Origin: Syntrophomonadaceae bacterium
Lineage (GTDB): Bacteria > Bacillota_D > Dethiobacteria > DTU022
Length of the DNA: 19,908 nt
Direction: 5' to 3'
NCBI GenBank assembly: GCA_003562605.1
Contig: PWUG01000347.1
Location: 1-19,908 of the forward strand
Part shown: positions 13,911 to 19,908 of the stretch, in pieces
How the letters are laid out: each line of letters begins with the position of its first letter
Numbering within the stretch: position 1 is the first letter of the stretch
Translations under genes and position numbers: made by a program
The notes under the pieces: model-generated
What the model was told of the DNA's origin: nothing
Database searches by the model: none
Seen by the model: the letters and a program-made list of their open reading frames with translations, nothing else

Positions 13911-16900
13911 ATGAGTCTGTCAAAAATAGCGGTTAAAAGACCTGTGGCAACCGGAACAATATTGCTATTAATTTTGTTGATCGGTTTGGTCAGCCTTTAC
14001 CAGAGCCCGCTTGACCTGCTGCCCGATATCCAGCCGCCGGTGCTGGCGGTGATAACTGCTTTTCCGGGCAGTTCACCCCAGGAAACGCTTGAACTTGTTA
14101 CCAGGCCGGTAGAAGAAGGGGTATCGGCTGTCAGCGGCCTGACTAATCTAAATTCATTTTCCCAGGAAAACCTCTCCCTTGTGATCATGCAATTTGATTG
14201 GGGCATGGATGTCAATAGTGTCCGTGAAGATGTTAACGTACGTATGGATTTGCTCGATTTACCCGACGGAGTCCAGCGGCCGATGATTCTCAAGTTTGAT
14301 CCGACCCTGATGCCAATTATGGTTGTTTCGGCCAGTGGTACCGACAATAAGGTTCAGTTGACCGAATGGCTTGAAGATACCGCATCTCCAAGACTTGATT
14401 CGATTCCCGGTGTTGCCAGCGTACAGGTCCAGGGTGGGGCGGAACAAGACCTTTTTGTCCGCACTTCACCTGATACCATGGCCGAATATGAAGTATCATT
14501 TGAACAGATTGCCAATGTGTTGCGGGCCAGCCTGGTTGATTTGCCGGCCGGGATTATAGATCTTGAAGATCGTCAGGTGAGGATTCGCTTCCTGGGCCGC
14601 TATGCAGAGATTGAAATGCTTTCCGATCTGATTGTCGGATTCCAGGTCGACCAGGAAGCCCTTGAAGAGATGATCGGGCAGGAGGTTGATATCAACTTAA
14701 ACCAGATGCTGACCGGCCAGGGTAATATTTTGTCAGGTGGCATCGGTGGGGGCCTTAGCCAGGTGCCGGTAAGGGAAATATACTGGGATGATATTTTTGA
14801 TTTTAAAAAAGCTGTTGTTTCCGCCGGAAAACTTTTAATTCCGTTAAATGAAGAGTGGTTGGCCCGGCATGATCAAGAAGTTGAAAGCAGGTTACTTCTT
14901 TTCACAGTCAATCCCCATATAAGTTACGAACCGGAAAAATTGCTCATGAACCTTTCTTTGACTTCTTTGGGGCGGTCCAGTCTAAATGACAGTGCTGTCA
15001 GTCTGGAGGATATTTGGATTATAGAACAAGCTGTTTGGGACAGTGACCGGGTTATAGTCCCCATCGATCCGGTAAGCATGGACCGGCATGCTATTGATGC
15101 TGCGGACCTTACTGCCTTAGCCGAAAGCAATCCCTTGATTACACAGTCCGGCAGCAACTATCTGCTGGTTGCTTTCCATGAAAACTGGGAAAATATCCGC
15201 AGGGAACCTATAGTTTCACTGCCTGATTATGGCGCCTGGCTTTCAAACGTGCAGAGTGAGGTTGCAAAGGGGGTTAGCGATGTTACGCGCCGCCTGGAGG
15301 ATAGTCTTAGCGATTTGGCCACCACCATGATTCTAAGTTCCATGAGCCCGGGCTCTTCAAATTTTGCCGGGTTTGAGCTGGATGGGGATTTTCCGATAAA
15401 TCCTGTATCACTGGGTATGCTGGCAGAGATTGAACAGGATCTTTACAACCCGACAACGATAACACGCTTTAACAGGCAGCCCAGTATCAGCCTGGTTATT
15501 CAAAAAGAAGGCGATGCCAATACAGTGCTGGTTGCCCGTCAGATAAGGGAGGTTCTTGACCAGCTTTCTGAAGAAAGCACAGGGAGTTTTTCCCGGATAA
15601 CCTTTAACACCGTTTTAGATCAGGCTGAAGAGATTGAGCGGGCCCTGGCCGACCTGGCCTGGGCTTTGGCGGGCGGCGCTCTTCTGGCTATTGTAGTGTT
15701 GATTCTATTCCTGCGAAACTGGCGCACAACTATGTTCATTGGTTTGAGTATCCCGGCAGCAATTATTGCTACCTTTACCCTTCTCTATTTTGCCAACCTG
15801 ACTATTAACCTGATGACCCTGGGGGGTTTGGCCCTGGCAGCGGGTATGTTGGTCGACAACGCTATCGTTGTAAGTGAGAATATTTTTCGGCGTTACCAGA
15901 TGGGTGAAGATCCTTCCGAAGCAGCTGTAAACGGTGCCCAGGAAGTTGCAGGAGCCATAACAGCGTCTACTCTGACTACAATCAGCGTATTTTTCCCTGT
16001 AGTATTTTTAAGCGGCCTGGCCGGCCAGATTTTCTGGGAATTTGCCTTGACTGTGGCCTGTGCAATTCTTGCTTCACTTTTAGTTGCCCTGACCGTAATT
16101 CCCCTTTTAGCTTCACGCTCACTGAGACGTCACCATGAAAGGCAGACTGAGATGTTTAGCACATCACGCCTGCCCACTTACCGCACCCTTCTTAAAATGG
16201 CTGTACGCCATCCCTGGTGGGTATTGATATTTGCCATTATTTTCGTTGCGATGGGCGCCGTCGGTTATACAACATTGGGAACTGAGCTTTTCCCGGCAAC
16301 AGATGAATCGTCATTTTCGATTAATATTTCTCTTCCCCCTGGCAGCACCCTGGCAGCCAGTGATGCTTACTCAACTGAAGTGGAAGAGATCCTGGAAAGC
16401 AGGGAGGAGATTGTTTCTTACTCGACAACCGTTGGCGGATCCGGTTTCATGAGTATGTTTGTCGGGGGAGGGTCCTCGAACCAGTCCAGCTTCAGCGTGG
16501 AAATTGATTCGGATTACATTGGGAATATCGATCGGATTATCGAAGAGGTGAGGCGAGATATGGTTGCTTTGCCGGTAGAAGCAGATCTGAGTTTTTCACG
16601 GGATTCCGTACTCGATACTGCGGGACTTGAAAGCGGCCTTGACCTGGTGGTGGGTGGCCCCGATCTGGATCAGATTATTGCGATAACCGGCCAGGCGGTG
16701 CAAGTTTTATCAGAAAACCCGCAATTTACCGATGTTCAATCTTCGCTTGAAGAGAGCCGGCCCGAAATACATATCCGTCTTGATCAAAGCCAGGCTTTGC
16801 AAAAAGGTGTGACCCAGGTCCAGGTGGCCACATCAGTGCGTCAGGCGCTGGAGGGCATCCCGGTCAGCCGGATTGAGACCGAAGCAGGCATACTTAGCAT

Positions 16901-17930
16901 AATTCTCGGATATCAAAAAAGCGAGATTAATACAATTGAAGACCTTGGCCGTATCAGTTTCTATACGCCTGCCGGTGAATTCCTGTATCTGGATGAAATT
17001 TCCACTTTGACTGAAAGTTTTGGGCCCCAAAGTATACCGCGTGAAAACCATATGGTGGTCGGCCAGATCCAACTGCAGTATGGCGATCTAGACCTCGGCA
17101 CGGCTACGAACCTCGCTTTAGAAGAACTGGAAGTAATTGCTCTGCCAGATGGATATGAAATTAAACCTGCAGGCAGCTTTACCCTTATGGGAGATGTACT
17201 TTCAGAACTGGAACTGGTACTTTTTATGGCCGCTATGCTGGTCTACCTGGTCATGGCAGCCCAGTTTGAGTCACTGCTGCACCCGTTTATCATTATCTGT
17301 ACTTTGCCCCTGGCCTACACCGGTTCGGTAATTGCCCTTATGATTACCGGCAATAACATCAGTATTCCTGCCATGATCGGAGTAGTAGTTCTCTCAGGTA
17401 TCCTTGTCAATGACGGTATTATTATGGTCGATTTCATTAACCAGCAAAGAAGACTGCACGGCCTTGGCCTGCAGGAGGCAATCATTGAAGGGGCTGCTGC
17501 CCGTTTGAGGCCGATCCTGATGACCACTGCTACAACTGTGCTGGGACTTCTTCCGCTGGCTTTAGGCCTGGGAGAAGGAAGTCAACTGCAGGCGCCGATG
17601 GCTATAACAATCATAGGGGGCCAAATCACGGGAACTATTCTCCTGCTCCTGGCCATTCCCTCAATTTACAAAGTCCTGACCCGGGAGACGGCAGAACAAA
17701 GAGGCAAGTATGCAGAGGCAGAAGCGGCAGAATCTCTGGCGGCAGCAGGCGGCGGAGCAGGCACATCAATTCCCTCCCGTGGGCAAATAAACAACCATAA
17801 CCGTCTAAAAAGTAAAAATAAACCGCTATTTATGCTTATCCTGCGTATGGTGATTGTGCTCATATTGGCGGCGGTTTTATTTATCCTGCTCGGGACATCG
17901 GGGCAGGAACTGCTGACTATAATTCAGTAA
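13911..17930 (+). CDS. RND efflux transporter with large porter-loop insertion and extra C-terminal helix
   Basis: Proton-driven efflux permease of the RND superfamily (AcrB/SwrC-like), 1339 aa against about 1020-1065 usually. N-terminal RND landmarks are clear: TM1 with RPVATGTILLLILL, PDIQPPVLAV, PGSSPQETLELVTRPVE, DVNVRMD. The first TM block starts near 580 (LAWALAGGALLAIVVLILFL), with GMLVDNAIVV giving D649-N650 in TM4. The second porter loop follows, then TM8-12 with GILVNDGIIMVD giving N1167-D1168 in TM10, where AcrB has Lys-Asn. About 250 residues (246-494) interrupt the first porter loop. After the normal end (TRETAEQR) come an Ala/Gly-rich linker and a further helix (about 1306-1328). 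GGAGG at 13897-13901 sets ATG 13911. No membrane fusion protein or outer-membrane channel gene is adjacent. Substrates are unknown. Confidence 0.93.
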   Translation: MSLSKIAVKRPVATGTILLLILLIGLVSLYQSPLDLLPDIQPPVLAVITAFPGSSPQETLELVTRPVEEGVSAVSGLTNLNSFSQENLSLVIMQFDWGMDVNSVREDVNVRMDLLDLPDGVQRPMILKFDPTLMPIMVVSASGTDNKVQLTEWLEDTASPRLDSIPGVASVQVQGGAEQDLFVRTSPDTMAEYEVSFEQIANVLRASLVDLPAGIIDLEDRQVRIRFLGRYAEIEMLSDLIVGFQVDQEALEEMIGQEVDINLNQMLTGQGNILSGGIGGGLSQVPVREIYWDDIFDFKKAVVSAGKLLIPLNEEWLARHDQEVESRLLLFTVNPHISYEPEKLLMNLSLTSLGRSSLNDSAVSLEDIWIIEQAVWDSDRVIVPIDPVSMDRHAIDAADLTALAESNPLITQSGSNYLLVAFHENWENIRREPIVSLPDYGAWLSNVQSEVAKGVSDVTRRLEDSLSDLATTMILSSMSPGSSNFAGFELDGDFPINPVSLGMLAEIEQDLYNPTTITRFNRQPSISLVIQKEGDANTVLVARQIREVLDQLSEESTGSFSRITFNTVLDQAEEIERALADLAWALAGGALLAIVVLILFLRNWRTTMFIGLSIPAAIIATFTLLYFANLTINLMTLGGLALAAGMLVDNAIVVSENIFRRYQMGEDPSEAAVNGAQEVAGAITASTLTTISVFFPVVFLSGLAGQIFWEFALTVACAILASLLVALTVIPLLASRSLRRHHERQTEMFSTSRLPTYRTLLKMAVRHPWWVLIFAIIFVAMGAVGYTTLGTELFPATDESSFSINISLPPGSTLAASDAYSTEVEEILESREEIVSYSTTVGGSGFMSMFVGGGSSNQSSFSVEIDSDYIGNIDRIIEEVRRDMVALPVEADLSFSRDSVLDTAGLESGLDLVVGGPDLDQIIAITGQAVQVLSENPQFTDVQSSLEESRPEIHIRLDQSQALQKGVTQVQVATSVRQALEGIPVSRIETEAGILSIILGYQKSEINTIEDLGRISFYTPAGEFLYLDEISTLTESFGPQSIPRENHMVVGQIQLQYGDLDLGTATNLALEELEVIALPDGYEIKPAGSFTLMGDVLSELELVLFMAAMLVYLVMAAQFESLLHPFIIICTLPLAYTGSVIALMITGNNISIPAMIGVVVLSGILVNDGIIMVDFINQQRRLHGLGLQEAIIEGAAARLRPILMTTATTVLGLLPLALGLGEGSQLQAPMAITIIGGQITGTILLLLAIPSIYKVLTRETAEQRGKYAEAEAAESLAAAGGGAGTSIPSRGQINNHNRLKSKNKPLFMLILRMVIVLILAAVLFILLGTSGQELLTIIQ

Positions 17931-17968
17931 TAGCTAAACAGCCGGTTCTTGTAGCATGGTATTGGAAG

Positions 17969-17975
17969 AAAGGAG
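17969..17975 (+). promoter_or_regulatory. Ribosome binding site of the TetR-type gene
   Basis: AAAGGAG ends 9 bases before ATG 17985 and only 3 before ATG 17979. The spacing favours 17985, though 17979 is possible. Confidence 0.65.
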
Positions 17976-17984
17976 AAAATGCTA

Positions 17985-18623
17985 ATGGAGGTAGTAAATT
18001 ATCAGAAAAGGGAGGCAGGCAAAAAGAAAGAACAGATCTTGTTGGCGGCAGTGGAGATGTTTCTGGATAAAGATTTTTACCAGGTGACCATAGTCGAGAT
18101 CGCCGAGCGGGCAGGAGTCGGCAAGGGAACCGTCTATGAATACTTTCCCAGCAAGGAAGATCTTTTTAAAGAAAGTTTCTCTTATTGTGCCGAAGCATAT
18201 ATCCAATCATTCAGGCAGCATTTAAATGAATCGGCATCGGTTAAAAAGACCATGCACGATATAGTCAAAACCCACCTTGAGCTGATAAAAGACAATCGTA
18301 AAAGGCTGCACCTTCTTTTTAATGAGCGGCCCTTAAGTTTCCAGGAACTGCAGTCCTGGGTCCTCGATAGGCGCCAGGAACTTCTTCAGGGCATCACTTC
18401 TTTAATCGATGAAGGTATTCAGTTGAAAGAAGTCCGGCCTGATATTGATGTTGAGATGGCAGGACGCCTTTTTCTCGCCCTTAACTATGTAGTCATGGGC
18501 GGTATGGTTGTATTAGACAATGTTGAAGTAGGGGAGGAACAGATATCCACCTTGCTTGATATTTACTGGAATGGAATAGGCTTTAGCCCGGCTGCACCCG
18601 GCCTCCAAGCCCCAAAACCTTAA
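17985..18623 (+). CDS. TetR/AcrR family transcriptional regulator
   Basis: DNA-binding repressor of about 212 aa, likely controlling the upstream RND pump. The N-terminal three-helix domain (about 14-60) has the family helix-turn-helix, TIVEIAERAGVGKGTVYEYF (35-54), then SKEDLFKESF. The rest is a helical ligand-binding and dimerisation domain (about 70-200) with no recognisable subgroup. It starts 54 bases after the RND stop with no promoter or palindrome in the gap, so it is probably co-transcribed with the pump and controls itself through the operator at 13856-13885. A regulator placed last in the operon is rebuilt as the pump is made, giving negative feedback. Binding of that operator is inferred from proximity and symmetry. 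Confidence 0.92.
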   Translation: MEVVNYQKREAGKKKEQILLAAVEMFLDKDFYQVTIVEIAERAGVGKGTVYEYFPSKEDLFKESFSYCAEAYIQSFRQHLNESASVKKTMHDIVKTHLELIKDNRKRLHLLFNERPLSFQELQSWVLDRRQELLQGITSLIDEGIQLKEVRPDIDVEMAGRLFLALNYVVMGGMVVLDNVEVGEEQISTLLDIYWNGIGFSPAAPGLQAPKP

Positions 18624-18642
18624 AACCATGATATATTTTAAT

Positions 18643-18678
18643 AGCCAGGCATTATTATACCACTGGTTTGTTGTTTTT
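18643..18678 (+). terminator. Weak possible terminator between converging genes
   Basis: AGCCAG (18643-18648) can pair with CTGGTT (18663-18668), including one G-T pair, around a 14-base loop, followed by a T-rich run TTGTTGTTTTT. The stem is short, so this is a low-confidence call for the end of the RND-tetR transcript. Confidence 0.3.
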
Positions 18679-18703
18679 CGCTTTCGTACTGTGAACTTAT
18701 TGT

Positions 18704-19900
18704 TTAAGTCAAAGCGCTGCCGATTTCTTTACCGTATTCAATGGCGGCGGTAATTTCTTCATCATCGGGGCTCCAAAGCATTTTCAGCCCATCTTTATTG
18801 ATCAGCTCAAAACCGGCATCTACCAACATCTCACTGACCAGCTTAACCGATTCGCCGCTCCATCCGTAGCATCCAAAAGCCGCTCCTTTTTTCTGCTGGA
18901 AGTTTAAACCTTTAGCCATATCCATTAAAGCGGCGATAGAATGAAGTACCCCCTTGTTTATTGTCGGAGAACCGACTACGATTCCTTTGGATTTAAATAT
19001 TTCTGTAATAATATCATTGGTATCCGAACGGGCGGCATTATAGAGTTTAATGTTAATTGAACCGTTGGCTTCCTTGATTCCAGCAGCGATCGCTTCAGCA
19101 GCTTTCCTGGTTCCGTTCCACATGGTGTCGTAGATCAGCGTTACCTGGTTCTCCTGGTAGCTGTCGGCCCATTCCAGGTACTTATTGACAATTTGCAGGG
19201 GATCATTCCGCCAGATAATCCCATGGCTGGGGCAGATCATATCTACGGGTAATCCTAACCCGACCACTTCCTTAATTTTAGCGGTAACCAGTTTACTGAA
19301 GGGGGTGAGGATATTGGCATAATACTTGATTGCTTCCTCAAAAAGCTCGCATTGATCCACCAGGTCATTATACATAAGTTCATTGGCGTAGTGCTGGCCG
19401 AAAGCGTCGTTGGGGAATAATATATTATCTTCGGTCAGGTAGCAGAACATACTGTCCGGCCAGTGCAGCATTTTTGCTTCGATAAAGATTAACTCTTTGC
19501 CGCCCAGATCGAGCTTGTCGCCGGTCTTTACCGGGTGGAAATTCCAACCCTGGTGGTATTGGCCGCGCAGGGAATTAACGCCGGCCCGGCTGCAGTATAC
19601 CGGTGTGCCTGGTATCTCACGCAGTAGTTCAGGCAGGGAGCCGCTGTGATCAACTTCCCCATGATTGGCGACAATATAATCGATCTCTTTTAAGTCAATT
19701 TCCTTTTTCAGGCTGGCAACAAACTCTTCGGCAAAGGGACGCCAGACTGTATCGATTAAAACAGTCTTATCTCTCCCCCTGACCAGATATGAGTTATAGG
19801 AACTTCCTCTGTGGGCACTCAACTCCTCACCGTGAAATTTACGCAGTTCCCAGTCAATTTTCCCTACCCATGTTACATTATCATTAACCTTGAATGCCAC
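18704..19900 (-). CDS. Flavodiiron protein (A-type flavoprotein, FprA/ROO-like)
   Basis: Cytosolic enzyme reducing oxygen to water and/or NO to N2O with electrons from rubredoxin or a similar carrier. The N-terminal metallo-beta-lactamase domain (about 1-250) carries all expected diiron ligands: H80, E82, D84 and H85 (HGEVDH), H146 (MLHWPDS), D165 (LFPNDAFGQH) and H226 (CPSHGIIW). The C-terminal flavodoxin domain (about 253-398) begins with the FMN loop LIYDTMWNGTRK; GSPTINKG and FGCYGWSGE are further FMN contacts. There is no extra rubredoxin or reductase domain. Of 398 aa, GTG at 19900 gives the usual N-terminus (FKVNDNVTWVGKIDW), but only 8 bases remain before the window edge and the frame is open, so a start slightly upstream is possible and its promoter is not visible. 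It converges on the TetR-type gene. Confidence 0.95.
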   Translation of the reverse strand: MAFKVNDNVTWVGKIDWELRKFHGEELSAHRGSSYNSYLVRGRDKTVLIDTVWRPFAEEFVASLKKEIDLKEIDYIVANHGEVDHSGSLPELLREIPGTPVYCSRAGVNSLRGQYHQGWNFHPVKTGDKLDLGGKELIFIEAKMLHWPDSMFCYLTEDNILFPNDAFGQHYANELMYNDLVDQCELFEEAIKYYANILTPFSKLVTAKIKEVVGLGLPVDMICPSHGIIWRNDPLQIVNKYLEWADSYQENQVTLIYDTMWNGTRKAAEAIAAGIKEANGSINIKLYNAARSDTNDIITEIFKSKGIVVGSPTINKGVLHSIAALMDMAKGLNFQQKKGAAFGCYGWSGESVKLVSEMLVDAGFELINKDGLKMLWSPDDEEITAAIEYGKEIGSALT

Positions 19901-19908
19901 CTGCGATA

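Noticed and set aside
1..19908. CRISPR array, tRNA, insertion sequence or phage genes
   Set aside because: No direct repeat series, cloverleaf-like element, transposase or integrase motif was seen by eye on either strand; gaps between genes are all under 170 bases.

Overview
The window reads as a stretch of chromosome from an anaerobic Gram-positive bacterium, most likely a clostridial-type Firmicute. The grounds are strong AGGAGG-type ribosome binding sites, use of GTG and TTG starts, a pyr cluster with the NAD-linked PyrK/PyrD pair, a flavodiiron protein (an oxygen- or NO-removing enzyme typical of anaerobes), and an RND pump without its periplasmic partner. Base composition is moderate (near 50% GC by eye). 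I saw no tRNA, rRNA, CRISPR array, insertion sequence or prophage gene. The lineage is an inference.

Layout. (1) 1-4050, plus strand: the end of a pyrimidine biosynthesis operon, pyrC (5' end outside the window), pyrK, pyrD, pyrF, pyrE. Every junction overlaps by 8-17 bases, so translation is probably coupled. (2) 4112-6265: tex, an RNA-binding transcription accessory protein, 61 bases after pyrE. (3) 6317-6943, minus strand: a membrane-anchored transglutaminase-like protein with its own good promoter, diverging from the next group. (4) 7106-10968, plus strand: a closely spaced set of a NOX/ferric-reductase-type transmembrane flavocytochrome, a YtcJ-like amidohydrolase and an unknown multi-pass membrane protein. 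A second YtcJ-like amidohydrolase follows at 11105-12820. (5) 12869-13789: an unknown membrane protein with a large extracytoplasmic domain. (6) 13911-18623: an efflux unit of one very large RND protein (1339 aa) and a TetR-type regulator. A 30-bp GC-rich palindrome lies just after the extended -10 of the RND promoter. (7) 18704-19900, minus strand: a flavodiiron protein, converging on the TetR gene and reaching almost to the window edge.

How they work together. PyrC, K, D, F and E cover dihydroorotate formation through UMP, and PyrK/PyrD should send electrons from dihydroorotate to NAD+. The RND-TetR pair looks like a self-regulating efflux operon: the regulator lies downstream, no second operator is seen before it, and the palindrome is placed to block transcription start. 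The purpose of the flavocytochrome and amidohydrolase block is not clear from sequence.

The most unusual item is the RND protein. It has about 250 extra residues inside the first periplasmic (porter) loop and an added C-terminal transmembrane helix after an Ala/Gly-rich linker. Its TM4/TM10 residues are Asp-Asn and Asn-Asp rather than the Asp-Asp and Lys of AcrB. No gene in the window has a stretch over 300 bases without coding sequence beside it; the largest gap is 162 bases (6944-7105).
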